43,254 bases of DNA from an uncultured Duncaniella sp. (GTDB lineage Bacteria; Bacteroidota; Bacteroidia; Bacteroidales; Muribaculaceae). Under the pieces are notes generated by a model that ran no database searches, was not told the origin of the DNA, and saw nothing but the letters and a program-made list of their open reading frames with translations. Position numbers and translations under genes: made by a program. This document shows positions 16,546-25,157 of this stretch, piece after piece (position 1 is the stretch's first letter; every line of letters begins with the position of its first letter). Where the stretch lies: positions 1 to 43,254 of the forward strand of contig CAJURI010000016.1 in NCBI GenBank assembly GCA_910588795.1. Direction: 5' to 3'.

Positions 16546-16587
16546 CCGCGGAAAAGCAATAACACAATATTCTAATTTAAGGTAAAA

Positions 16588-17343
16588 ATGAGAAAAAACA
16601 TCGTTGCAGGCAACTGGAAGATGAACACCACCCTGCCCGAAGGTATCAAGCTCGCCGAGGAGGTCAACACCGCCCTCGCAGCCGCCACACCCAAGTGTGA
16701 CGTAATCATCTGCGTCCCCTTCACCCACCTTGCATCCATCAACAACGTCATCGACAAAAATAAACTCGGTCTCGGAGCCGAGAACTGCGCCGACCACAAG
16801 AGCGGAGCATACACCGGCGAAGTTTCAGCCCCCATGGTAGCATCAACCGGTGCTAACTACGTGATACTCGGACACTCAGAGCGTCGCCAATACTACGGCG
16901 AGACCTCCGAGACACTGCGCGAGAAAGTCCGTCTCGCACTTGACAACAACCTCACCCCGATATTCTGCATAGGCGAAGTCCTCGAAGAGCGTGAGAACGG
17001 AACATTCTTTGATGTCGTGAAAGCTCAGATCGAAGAAGGTCTGTTCAACCTCGCCGCCGATGAATTCGGCAAGATCATCCTCGCCTACGAACCCGTATGG
17101 GCCATCGGAACAGGCAAGACTGCAACCGACGACCAGGCACAGGAGATGCACGCCTTCATACGCAAAACCATCGCCGACAAATACGGATGCGAAGTCGCCG
17201 ACAACACATCCATCCTCTATGGCGGCAGCTGCAAGCCCACCAATGCCAGGCAGCTTTTCGCCAAGCCTGATGTCGACGGCGGTCTCATCGGTGGCGCAGC
17301 CCTCCAGGCCGAGTCATTCATGGGCATCGTGAATGCATTCTAA
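16588..17343 (+). CDS. tpiA: Triosephosphate isomerase
   Basis: This cytoplasmic glycolytic TIM-barrel enzyme interconverts glyceraldehyde-3-phosphate and dihydroxyacetone phosphate. All catalytic elements are present in 251 residues: Lys11 in GNWKMN, His in ILGHSERR (about residue 96), Glu in AYEPVWAIGTGKTA (about 168) and the phosphate-binding YGGSCKP. It has its own promoter and is followed by a hairpin, then by SPOR and folE genes. From memory the same three-gene order occurs in Bacteroides thetaiotaomicron. Confidence 0.98.
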   Translation: MRKNIVAGNWKMNTTLPEGIKLAEEVNTALAAATPKCDVIICVPFTHLASINNVIDKNKLGLGAENCADHKSGAYTGEVSAPMVASTGANYVILGHSERRQYYGETSETLREKVRLALDNNLTPIFCIGEVLEERENGTFFDVVKAQIEEGLFNLAADEFGKIILAYEPVWAIGTGKTATDDQAQEMHAFIRKTIADKYGCEVADNTSILYGGSCKPTNARQLFAKPDVDGGLIGGAALQAESFMGIVNAF

Positions 17344-17360
17344 ACACACCCCACCCCATA

Positions 17361-17399
17361 AAGGGTACAAGGCGGTCATCATACCGTCCTTGTACCCTT
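17361..17399 (+). terminator. Hairpin after tpiA
   Basis: AAGGGTACAAGG (17361-17372) pairs with CCTTGTACCCTT (17388-17399), and CGGT/ACCG extends the stem inward with one bulged T, leaving a six-base loop. There is no clear T-run behind it, so it may terminate weakly or stabilise the tpiA mRNA end. Confidence 0.6.
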
Positions 17400-17430
17400 C
17401 ACAACACTAAAGACCCCCAAGCACACCACC

Positions 17431-17925
17431 ATGCGTCTACTATCAATAGCATTAAGCCTCACCGTCACCTCCGCAACATGCATCAACGCCGAGGAGACAA
17501 CTGCGGCCGACTCAACAATAGTCAGCCACATCACAGCAGGGACATCCAATGTCATAACCCAGCCGGAGGCCTTGCTCAAACGCTTACTGCCGATAATCGA
17601 CCCCTCGGAAGAGGAAGAGAACCACGACGAGCATTCACGCCCGATAGGTGGGCGCATGGCAGGCTACCGCGTACAGGTGTTCAGCGACAACAATGTGCGC
17701 ACAGCCAAAGCCGAGGCATCATCCAAGCAACGGGTCATATCGGCACGGTTCCCGCAATATCAGACCTACGTACGCTACACCTCCCCTTACTGGCGTCTCA
17801 AAGTCGGAGACTTCCGCACCCAGCAGGAAGCCAACGAAGCAGCCGAAGAGCTGCGCAAAGCATTCCCCGCCTACAGCAAAGAGATACGCGTAGTGCGCGA
17901 CCGCATAAGCCTCCCAAACGACTAA
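17431..17925 (+). CDS. Secreted SPOR-domain protein
   Basis: This 164-residue protein has an N-terminal signal peptide (MRLLSIALSLTVTSATCINA) and, at about residues 78-155, a SPOR domain (GYRVQVFSDNN, then YWRLKVGDFRTQQEANEAAEEL). SPOR domains bind denuded glycan strands of peptidoglycan, often at division sites. The middle segment with many Glu and Asp residues looks like a linker. It lies between tpiA and folE and is probably periplasmic. Its specific role is unknown. Confidence 0.87.
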   Translation: MRLLSIALSLTVTSATCINAEETTAADSTIVSHITAGTSNVITQPEALLKRLLPIIDPSEEEENHDEHSRPIGGRMAGYRVQVFSDNNVRTAKAEASSKQRVISARFPQYQTYVRYTSPYWRLKVGDFRTQQEANEAAEELRKAFPAYSKEIRVVRDRISLPND

Positions 17926-17943
17926 ACACATCCTCACTTTGCC

Positions 17944-18534
17944 ATGAGCACTACCACAGGCCTGCCTGAAGATACCATCGAAGAGATTGCGCGCCATTAC
18001 GCCGCCATCATCACACTTTTAGGAGAAGACATAACCCGCGAAGGGCTTGTCAAAACCCCGATGCGTGCCGCGAAAGCTATGGCATATGCCACACGCGGCT
18101 ACCGTCAGGACCCTGACGCAGTCATCAACGACGCGATATTCACTCACGAAGGATCAAATATGGTAATAGTACGCGACATCGAATTCTATTCGCTGTGCGA
18201 ACATCATATATTGCCATTCTTCGGCAAATTATCGATAGGCTACATCCCCGACGGACGCACCATCGGGCTCAGCAAGCTCGCCAGACTTGTCGATTTTTAT
18301 GCACGCCGCCTTCAGGTGCAGGAACGCCTGACAGCTCAGGTGTGCGATATAGTCATGGAAAAACTCGGAGCAAAAGGAGTCATAGTCACATGCACCGCCG
18401 ACCATCTGTGCATGAAGATGCGCGGAGTCGAAAAACAGCTCCCCGCAACGACCACCGTGGAGACCGCAGGGGTATTTTCCGAATCACCCACTCTGCGCGA
18501 AGAATTTTTCAACGCCATTTCATCCGGAAGATAA
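17944..18534 (+). CDS. folE: GTP cyclohydrolase I
   Basis: This 196-residue enzyme catalyses the first step of folate synthesis, GTP to dihydroneopterin triphosphate. Zinc ligands are seen in SLCEHHILPFFGK (Cys and His at about 81-84) and TCTADHLCMKMRGV (Cys at about 154). TPMRAAKAM and SKLARLVDFYARRLQVQERLT are conserved family segments. The usual FolE length and a start 18 bases after the SPOR gene support operon membership. The folate made here would also feed the FtcD reaction encoded at 36955. Confidence 0.97.
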   Translation: MSTTTGLPEDTIEEIARHYAAIITLLGEDITREGLVKTPMRAAKAMAYATRGYRQDPDAVINDAIFTHEGSNMVIVRDIEFYSLCEHHILPFFGKLSIGYIPDGRTIGLSKLARLVDFYARRLQVQERLTAQVCDIVMEKLGAKGVIVTCTADHLCMKMRGVEKQLPATTTVETAGVFSESPTLREEFFNAISSGR

Positions 18535-18666
18535 GACTCCGCCCTCCTCTGCCAACCCCACCTTCTCTGCATTTACCTAAATTTAGTAAAATTCACATAA
18601 TCCGCATCCTCCCTGCCGAAGGATGTGTTAAACCCTCGTGTCATTTAACCAAATAGAGTTAAAGCA

Positions 18667-18698
18667 CTTGTATAAAGCGCATTAATGTCGTAACTTTG
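18667..18698 (+). promoter_or_regulatory. Orphan promoter in the folE-rlmD gap
   Basis: CTTG at 18667-18670 and TAACTTTG at 18691-18698 are 20 bases apart, among the best matches to the phylum consensus in the window. It faces away from folE into a region with no plus-strand gene. Confidence 0.6.
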
Positions 18699-18887
18699 TA
18701 ATGCGAAAACATATACACACAATCCATGAAATAACAGATACTGACTACACACCAATCCCTAATCTATAATCTGACTCCAACTTAAAAACATACCCAACTC
18801 CCATCAACACCTAATAATTGCTATCAACGCTTGATGAATCAAAGCAAAAAAGTATACCGATAATTAGAATTGATGATTATAATTACC

Positions 18888-18920
18888 GGGGCACCTTCCG
18901 CGTGATGCAGAGGGTGCCCC
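18888..18920. terminator. Hairpin between rlmD and the orphan-promoter region
   Basis: GGGGCACC (18888-18895) pairs with GGTGCCCC (18913-18920) around a 17-base loop. It could terminate rlmD transcription on the minus strand or close a plus-strand small RNA. Neither side has a clear T-run, though the minus side is AT-rich. Confidence 0.5.
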
Positions 18921-18946
18921 AACCTATTTCATTCGTCACGCAACAG

Positions 18947-20356
18947 CTATCTCAGTCTGAGCGAAACCACATTCTCCACATGCTGGGTGTGGGGGAACAT
19001 ATCGACAGGCTGCACAGCCGTTATATCATATTTCTCATACAGCAAAGCAAGATCACGGGCCTGCGTGGCAGGATTGCAGCTCACATAGACAATCCTCTCG
19101 GGAGCCGCATCCAGAATCACCTTCACCACATCCTCATGCATGCCTGCACGAGGTGGATCCACAATCATCACGTCAGGACGTCCATGCGCGGATATGAACT
19201 CGGCATTCAGCACATCCTTCATATCACCGGCATAGAACTCCGTGTTACCCAGCCCGTTTGCTTCGGCATTGATCTTTGCATCCTCTATGGCCTCGGGCAC
19301 ATATTCTATACCGACAACATGGCGGCAGCTTCTGGCAAGGAACAGAGCTATGGTTCCCGTCCCCGTGTAGAGGTCATATACAAGCTCATCCCCCTTAAGC
19401 CCGGCAAACTCCCTGGCCACACTGTACAGACGGTAAGCCTGTCGCGAATTGGTCTGATAAAATGACTTAGGACCTATCCTGAACCTTAGCCCCTCCATAT
19501 CCTCCTCGATGTAACCGCGTCCCCTGTAGCACACCGTGTCAAGATCACCGATGGTGTCATTGACTTTAGTATTGACCACATACTGAAGGGATGTTATTTC
19601 AGGAAACTCCGAAGCGACGGCATCCATGAGCATCTTTATCTTGGCTTCATCGTCCTCACCGACCTGCATCACCACCATGCTCTCCCCTGTCGAGGCTATG
19701 CGCACCATAAGTGTGCGCAGGAATCCATGGTTCTCTCTGAGATCATAGAACTCAAGGCCGGATCTCTTGCCGAAATCCTTTATGAACGTGCGTATCCTGT
19801 TGCCCAGATCATCCTGTAGATGGCATGCCTTTATATCAAGCACCTTGTCAAACGCACCCGGTATATGGAACCCCGCCGCACGGCGGTCAGCAAACTCCTC
19901 CCCTGAGCGAAGCTGGTCAAAAGTAAGCCACATCTTCGACGAGAAAGTGTACTCCATCTTATTGCGGTACTCCCATATCTCCTCCGAGCCAAGTATGGGA
20001 GAGATCTCAGGGAACGGAATCTTGGCTATCCTCTCCAGAGCATCCTTAACCTGCTTCTGCTTGCATTTCAGCTGAAGTTCATACGGCAGATGCTGCCAGC
20101 GGCAGCCGCCGCATATGCCGAAATGCTCGCAACGTGGAGCCTGCCTTACAGGCGACGGAGTCACCATGCGCTCTATATGCCCCTCGGCATAGCTGCTCTT
20201 TTTGCGGTCGAGCTTCACGTCCACCACATCGCCCGGAGCACCAAACGGTATGAACACCACCATATCATTGACACGGGCCAGAGCATTTCCCTCCGCAGCC
20301 ACATCAACTATCTCCACTCCCTCAAGCACAGGGAGCTCCTTGCGTTTTCTACTCAT
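18947..20356 (-). CDS. rlmD: 23S rRNA (uracil-5-)-methyltransferase, RumA/RlmD family
   Basis: This 469-residue protein methylates C5 of a uridine in 23S rRNA (U1939-type or a related site) using S-adenosylmethionine. An N-terminal TRAM RNA-binding domain (residues about 10-65) is followed by CEHFGICGGCRWQHLPYE, whose cysteines bind the iron-sulfur cluster. DLYTGTGTIALFLA is the cofactor site and IVYVSCNPATQARDL contains the catalytic cysteine. The gene is monocistronic and divergent from gyrA. Assignment among RlmC/RlmD/RlmCD cannot be settled from sequence alone. Confidence 0.92.
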   Translation of the reverse strand: MSRKRKELPVLEGVEIVDVAAEGNALARVNDMVVFIPFGAPGDVVDVKLDRKKSSYAEGHIERMVTPSPVRQAPRCEHFGICGGCRWQHLPYELQLKCKQKQVKDALERIAKIPFPEISPILGSEEIWEYRNKMEYTFSSKMWLTFDQLRSGEEFADRRAAGFHIPGAFDKVLDIKACHLQDDLGNRIRTFIKDFGKRSGLEFYDLRENHGFLRTLMVRIASTGESMVVMQVGEDDEAKIKMLMDAVASEFPEITSLQYVVNTKVNDTIGDLDTVCYRGRGYIEEDMEGLRFRIGPKSFYQTNSRQAYRLYSVAREFAGLKGDELVYDLYTGTGTIALFLARSCRHVVGIEYVPEAIEDAKINAEANGLGNTEFYAGDMKDVLNAEFISAHGRPDVMIVDPPRAGMHEDVVKVILDAAPERIVYVSCNPATQARDLALLYEKYDITAVQPVDMFPHTQHVENVVSLRLR

Positions 20357-20381
20357 CTATTTCGCTTGTGTTATTTCATAA

Positions 20382-20389
20382 CAAAAGTA
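20382..20389 (-). promoter_or_regulatory. Candidate -7 box of rlmD
   Basis: Read on the minus strand this is TACTTTTG, matching TAnnTTTG, 26 bases upstream of the rlmD start. A weak TTGG (20409-20412) lies 19 bases further upstream. Confidence 0.5.
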
Positions 20390-20510
20390 TAAAATAGGCG
20401 ATACTCCACCAATCCGCCATAATTAATTTTAATCATTTTTAACCATGCCACGCACCCTGTCCATCATTAAAATAATAGGTCCGGATGCCCCTACATTGGG
20501 AAAAATTCAT

Positions 20511-20518
20511 TACCTTTG
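20511..20518 (+). promoter_or_regulatory. Candidate -7 box of gyrA
   Basis: TACCTTTG matches the TAnnTTTG consensus, 44 bases before the gyrA ATG. No canonical TTTG is seen at the -33 position. Confidence 0.5.
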
Positions 20519-20562
20519 TGGGTAAATTTGTCGTAAAAAATATCACAATTTCAATTACAGCG

Positions 20563-23184
20563 ATGATTGAAGAAGACCGCATCATTAAGATTGACATCGA
20601 AAATGAAATGAAGAGTGCCTACATCGACTACTCAATGTCGGTGATAGTGTCCCGCGCGCTCCCCGACGTGCGCGACGGACTGAAGCCTGTCCACAGGCGT
20701 GTGCTCTTCGGCATGAACGAGATGGGCAACACATCCGATAAACCGCATAAGAAATCAGCCAACTGCGTAGGTGAAGTAATGGGTAAGTATCACCCCCACG
20801 GTGACTCCTCCATATATGGTACCGTAGTACGCCTTGCCCAGCCATGGGCCATGAGATATTGCCTTGTCGACGGCCACGGCAACTTCGGATCGGTCGACGG
20901 CGACGGCGCGGCTGCCATGCGTTATACCGAAGTACGTCTTGCCCGGCTCGGTGAAGAGATGCTCTCCGACATTGACTCCGACACCGTTGATTTTCAGCCC
21001 AACTATGACAACTCCCGCCAGGAACCGGTGGTCCTCCCCACAAGATTCCCCAACCTGCTCGTAAACGGTGCTTCCGGCATAGCCGTAGGCATGGCGACAA
21101 ACATGCCTACCCACAACCTGTCCGAGTCCATAAACGCATGTATCGCATATCTTGAGAATCCGGAGATCGATATTCCCGGCCTCATGAAATACATCCCCGC
21201 GCCCGACTTCCCCACCGGCGGAACCATATACGGCTACAACGGTGTAAAGGAGGCATACGAGACGGGCCGCGGACGCATAGTGATACGTGCCAAAGCCGAG
21301 ATCGAAGCCGAGGACAATCACGAGAACATCATCGTGACCGAAATCCCCTACAACGTCAACAAGGCCGAGCTGATATCCTACATAGCAGACCTCGTCACTG
21401 AAAAGAAACTCGACGGCATAGCCGACATAAACGACGAGAGCAACTACAAGGGTATGCGCATAGTCATAAAGCTCAAGAGCGACGCCAATTCCAATGTCGT
21501 CCTCAACAAGCTCTACAAGATGACACAGATGCAGGCATCCTTCAGCGTGAACAACGTCGCGCTCGTCAACGGCCGACCCAAGACACTCAACCTTAAGGAA
21601 CTTATCAGCGAATTCGTAGCACACCGCCACGAAGTCGTGATAAGGCGCACACGGTTTGACCTGCGCAAGGCACAGGAGCGCGCCCACATACTCGAGGGAC
21701 TGATCATAGCGTCACAGAACATCGACGAAGTGATCAAGATCATCCGCGCGGCCGCCGACACCAACGAGGCACGCGAGAAACTCAAAGAAAGATTCTCGCT
21801 CACCGACCCGCAGACAGCCGCCATCGTCGAGATGCGTCTGCGACAGCTCACCGGACTGGAGCAGGACAAGCTGCAGGCCGATTACGAAGCACTCGAAAAA
21901 GAGATCGCACGCCTTGAGCTAATCCTCTCCGACGAAACCGTATGCCGTGCGGTGATCCGCGACGAGCTTATCGAGATCCGCGACAAGTACAGCGAGCCGC
22001 GCCGGACCAACATCGATTATACCGCAGGAGACTTCAATGCCGAGGATTTCTACGCCGATGACGACATGATCATCACCATATCCCATCGCGGATACATCAA
22101 GCGCACCCAGCTCAGCGAATTCCGTGCGCAGAACCGAGGCGGAGTAGGAGCAAAGGGATCCGACACACGCGACGAGGACTTCATAGAGCACATATATCCG
22201 GCCTCGATGCACAACTACATGCTGTTCTTCACACAGAAGGGCCGCTGCTACTGGCTCAAAGTCTATGAGATACCCGAAGGAGCGAAGAACTCCAAGGGAC
22301 GAGCCATACAGAACATGCTCAATATCGAGCCCGACGATGCCATCAAGGCATTCATATGCACCAAGAACCTTGGAGACGAGGAATTCGTGAACACCCACAA
22401 CCTCGTGTTCGCCACCAAGAAAGGCGTGATCAAAAAGACAAGCCTCAAGGCTTATTCACGCCCGCGCGCAAAAGGTGTAAACGCCATAATAATACGTGAG
22501 GGCGACGAACTGCTCAGCGTGGAAATGACCGACGGCAACAGCGAGATCCTGATGGCAAACCGCAACGGACGCGCCATACGATTCCACGAAAGCAAGGTCC
22601 GCGAGATGGGACGCATGTCCACAGGCGTACGCGGCATGGCTCTTGACGGGGACGACGATGAAGTAGTCGGTCTAATATGCATGCCGGCCGACACCATCAA
22701 CAATGTGATGGTGCTCAGCGAGCGTGGCTACGGCAAGCGCACAGCCCTGGACGTTGATGTAGAGGTCGACGGAAAGATAGAGCGCATGCCGGTTTACCGC
22801 ATCACCAACCGAGGCGGAAAGGGTGTGCGCACAATGAACATCACCGAACGCACCGGCCGCCTTGTGGCAATCGAAAGCGTCAATGACGGAAACGACCTCG
22901 TGATAATCAACAAGAGCGGCATCACGCTCCGCATACACGTAAGCGACATCAAGGTGCAGGGCCGCGCCACACAGGGCGTGCGCATCATCAACCTCGACAA
23001 GCGTGGCGACTCCATAGCCTCCGTATGCTGCGTTGACTCCGATCCCGAGGAAGAGGTGACTGAAGTCGAAGCCCAGGATGAAATCCCCGAAGAACTTATC
23101 GACGATACCGCAGCCGACGATGCCGATGAGGTCGAGGAAATCGATGAGGAAGAAACCGCTTCCGATGATCAGCCGGAAGAATAG
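20563..23184 (+). CDS. gyrA: DNA gyrase subunit A
   Basis: This 873-residue protein is the breakage-reunion subunit of DNA gyrase, which introduces negative supercoils. The N-terminus DYSMSVIVSRALPDVRDGLKP is diagnostic, and catalytic Tyr121 lies in AAAMRYTEVRL. The quinolone-determining stretch is HGDSSIYG with Asp81, Ser82 and Gly86, the last at the place of E. coli Asp87. The C-terminal beta-pinwheel shows NRGGKGVRT, a GyrA-box-like motif that favours GyrA over ParC. The last 45 residues are highly acidic. The frame is open from 20485, but ATG 20563 matches the family start and lies after the promoter box. Confidence 0.96.
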   Translation: MIEEDRIIKIDIENEMKSAYIDYSMSVIVSRALPDVRDGLKPVHRRVLFGMNEMGNTSDKPHKKSANCVGEVMGKYHPHGDSSIYGTVVRLAQPWAMRYCLVDGHGNFGSVDGDGAAAMRYTEVRLARLGEEMLSDIDSDTVDFQPNYDNSRQEPVVLPTRFPNLLVNGASGIAVGMATNMPTHNLSESINACIAYLENPEIDIPGLMKYIPAPDFPTGGTIYGYNGVKEAYETGRGRIVIRAKAEIEAEDNHENIIVTEIPYNVNKAELISYIADLVTEKKLDGIADINDESNYKGMRIVIKLKSDANSNVVLNKLYKMTQMQASFSVNNVALVNGRPKTLNLKELISEFVAHRHEVVIRRTRFDLRKAQERAHILEGLIIASQNIDEVIKIIRAAADTNEAREKLKERFSLTDPQTAAIVEMRLRQLTGLEQDKLQADYEALEKEIARLELILSDETVCRAVIRDELIEIRDKYSEPRRTNIDYTAGDFNAEDFYADDDMIITISHRGYIKRTQLSEFRAQNRGGVGAKGSDTRDEDFIEHIYPASMHNYMLFFTQKGRCYWLKVYEIPEGAKNSKGRAIQNMLNIEPDDAIKAFICTKNLGDEEFVNTHNLVFATKKGVIKKTSLKAYSRPRAKGVNAIIIREGDELLSVEMTDGNSEILMANRNGRAIRFHESKVREMGRMSTGVRGMALDGDDDEVVGLICMPADTINNVMVLSERGYGKRTALDVDVEVDGKIERMPVYRITNRGGKGVRTMNITERTGRLVAIESVNDGNDLVIINKSGITLRIHVSDIKVQGRATQGVRIINLDKRGDSIASVCCVDSDPEEEVTEVEAQDEIPEELIDDTAADDADEVEEIDEEETASDDQPEE

Positions 23185-23248
23185 ACACTGAATCTTTCCA
23201 AATCTCAAATTGTAAAAAATATCTACCAATTCTAATAACCTATTTATT

Positions 23249-24472
23249 ATGAAAAAGATCTGCGTCCTGACACTCGGCCTACTCGCCGCAGCGTCCATGT
23301 CAGCCCAGACAGCCACCGTAAAGGAAGCTGAAAAGGCTTTTAAGGGTGTTAACTCTTATAGCAGCTATCAGAATGCCGTAAAGGCAATAACCCCGGCATT
23401 CTCCAACCCGGAAACCTCGGGCAATGCACAGACCTTCTGGATCCCCGGCAAGGCCGGCTTCAAACTCTATGATGACATGTACGGTCAGAAGATCATAGGC
23501 AAGGAAGTCAACCTCGACGACATGGGATCTGCCCTCCTCGACGGCTACAAATATGCCCTCGACGCCCTCAAAGTTGACACAGTGATCGACAAGAAAGGCA
23601 AGCCCAAGACCAAGTTCTCCAAGGAGATCGTGAGCACCATCGCAAGCCACCACAACGATTTCGCCAATGCCGGATCGGCTTTCTGGGATTCAAAGAATTA
23701 CCCCAAAGCCTATGAGGCATTCATGGCCTACGTAGAAATACCCAACAACAAGAGCCTCGGCGAGGCTGCACCCAAAGCCCTCCCCGACACCATCGCCGCA
23801 CAGATGGCTTATTACGCCGGTCTTGCCGCATGGCAGGCTGAAAAGCTCCCTGAAGCAGCATCTGCATTCGAGGAGATGATGCGTATAGGATACGACGACA
23901 TGGCCGCCTATGACTATGCCTACTCAGTGGCTTATCAGATGAACGACGAAGCCAAGAAACTCGAATACTCCAAGATCGCTTTCAACAAATTCGGCACAGC
24001 CAAGCCCGATTTCCTCCAGCGCATCATATCGTCATACATCAACGACAAGAAATATGACGAGGCCCGCGAGCTCCTTGAGAAGGCTATTCAGGCCGATCCC
24101 AAAAACGGCACTTACTACTATCTCATCGGTGTACTGTACGACGACAAGGGCGACAAGGAAAAGTCACAGGAATCATTCAGGAAAGCCGTGGAGATCGACC
24201 CCGAAAATGCAATGGCAAACTTCAGCTACGGCACATCTCTCATTCAGCAGTACGAGCGTCTTGACGAAAAGACCGGCGACATGAGCCAGGCCGACTACAA
24301 CAAGTATCGCGCCGAGACAATGAACCCGCTCCTTAAAGAGGCATCCATCTATCTTGAGAAAGCCTATAAACTCGACGACACAATGACCAATGCCCTCACC
24401 AACCTTAAGATCGTGTACTACAATCTCAACGATGGTGAAAACCTCAAACGTGTCGAGAATCTTCTCCTTTAA
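23249..24472 (+). CDS. Secreted tetratricopeptide-repeat protein
   Basis: This 407-residue protein has a clear signal peptide (MKKICVLTLGLLAAASMSAQ). TPR-like helical repeats are most obvious at about 215-360, for example YDEARELLEKAIQADPKNGTYYYLIGVLYDDKGDKEKSQESFRKAVEIDP in two adjoining units. TPR proteins are protein-binding scaffolds; this one is likely periplasmic. It lies 64 bases after gyrA without a recognisable promoter and is closed by a strong terminator, so it may be transcribed with gyrA. The binding partner is unknown. Confidence 0.88.
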   Translation: MKKICVLTLGLLAAASMSAQTATVKEAEKAFKGVNSYSSYQNAVKAITPAFSNPETSGNAQTFWIPGKAGFKLYDDMYGQKIIGKEVNLDDMGSALLDGYKYALDALKVDTVIDKKGKPKTKFSKEIVSTIASHHNDFANAGSAFWDSKNYPKAYEAFMAYVEIPNNKSLGEAAPKALPDTIAAQMAYYAGLAAWQAEKLPEAASAFEEMMRIGYDDMAAYDYAYSVAYQMNDEAKKLEYSKIAFNKFGTAKPDFLQRIISSYINDKKYDEARELLEKAIQADPKNGTYYYLIGVLYDDKGDKEKSQESFRKAVEIDPENAMANFSYGTSLIQQYERLDEKTGDMSQADYNKYRAETMNPLLKEASIYLEKAYKLDDTMTNALTNLKIVYYNLNDGENLKRVENLLL

Positions 24473-24525
24473 TACCGAAGATTGAGAGAACATCGGCACT
24501 CTCATTAAAACAATCGCATACATAG

Positions 24526-24565
24526 GGAGGGTGTGTCAGGAATAACAATGCATGACACACCCTCC
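24526..24565 (+). terminator. Strong intrinsic terminator after the TPR gene
   Basis: GGAGGGTGTGTCA (24526-24538) pairs perfectly with TGACACACCCTCC (24553-24565) around a 14-base loop, followed by TGTTTATT. It separates the gyrA-TPR unit from the DUF1599 unit. Confidence 0.85.
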
Positions 24566-24614
24566 TGTTTATTAAACCTCACGCCATATACGCGCCCATC
24601 ACCGCCACTATACA

Positions 24615-25157
24615 ATGTCAACGCTCGACCAATTTGACTCCGCGATCACTATCTGCCGTGACATATTCTCCAAGAAGCTCCGTGACTACGGAGCCTCATG
24701 GCGCATAATGCGCCCGCGATCCATTACCGACCAGCTCTACATCAAGGCAAAACGCATCCGCACTCTCGAAGAGGAAGATGCCATGATCGACGAGGGGATA
24801 CTCGGCGAATTCATCGCAATAATAAATTACGGGCTAATGGGGCTGATACAGCTGCAGATAGGATACGCCGACTCTGCCGACATAACGCCTGAAAAAGCCC
24901 TGGAACTATACAATGACAAAGTGCAGACAGCCCGCGATCTCCTCGCTGCAAAGACCCACGATTATGGTGACGCATGGCGCGGAATGAGGATAAACTCATA
25001 TACTGACTTCATACTTACAAAGATACAGCGCGTCAAAGAGATCGAAGGCAATTCCGGACGCACTATCGTATCCGAAGGCATCGACTCCAATTACCTTGAC
25101 ATAATAAATTATGCCGTCTTCGCAGTCATCAAACTCACCCAGGAAGCCCGGTCTTGA
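24615..25157 (+). CDS. DUF1599 protein with two repeated domains
   Basis: This 180-residue protein consists of two related halves. DYGASWRIMRP with ITDQLYIKAKRIRTLEE at about 23-53 is echoed by DYGDAWRGMRI with YTDFILTKIQRVKEIE at about 116-145. This is the DUF1599 family, which I recall being classed as a nucleotide-modification-associated domain from comparative genomics. Several conserved Asp, Trp, Arg and Glu residues suggest an active or nucleotide-binding site. No signal peptide or membrane segment is seen. It overlaps the next gene by 47 bases. Its function is unproven. Confidence 0.85.
   Translation: MSTLDQFDSAITICRDIFSKKLRDYGASWRIMRPRSITDQLYIKAKRIRTLEEEDAMIDEGILGEFIAIINYGLMGLIQLQIGYADSADITPEKALELYNDKVQTARDLLAAKTHDYGDAWRGMRINSYTDFILTKIQRVKEIEGNSGRTIVSEGIDSNYLDIINYAVFAVIKLTQEARS

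Larger units (their letters stand above)
18535..18946. other. 412-base intergenic region with an orphan promoter
   Basis: No protein gene is supported. After folE there is a weak hairpin (CATCCT 18605-18610 with AGGATG 18620-18625). A good plus-strand promoter follows at 18667-18698 with no plus-strand gene behind it, then an AT-rich stretch, and a strong hairpin at 18888-18920 just before the 3' end of the minus-strand rlmD. Only very short frames occur, for example 22 codons from 18701. The layout would fit a small RNA of about 215 bases. Confidence 0.5.

Noticed and set aside
18818..19465. Plus-strand frame of 215 codons over the end of rlmD
   Set aside because: Most of it is antisense to the conserved RlmD catalytic domain and it shows no domain of its own.
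20755..21687. Minus-strand frame of 310 codons within gyrA
   Set aside because: It is antisense to highly conserved GyrA sequence; the long open frame follows from GC-rich codon bias.
22672..23316. Minus-strand frame of 214 codons over the gyrA 3' end
   Set aside because: It is the reverse of the acidic GyrA tail and pinwheel, with a hydrophobic artefact composition and no family resemblance.
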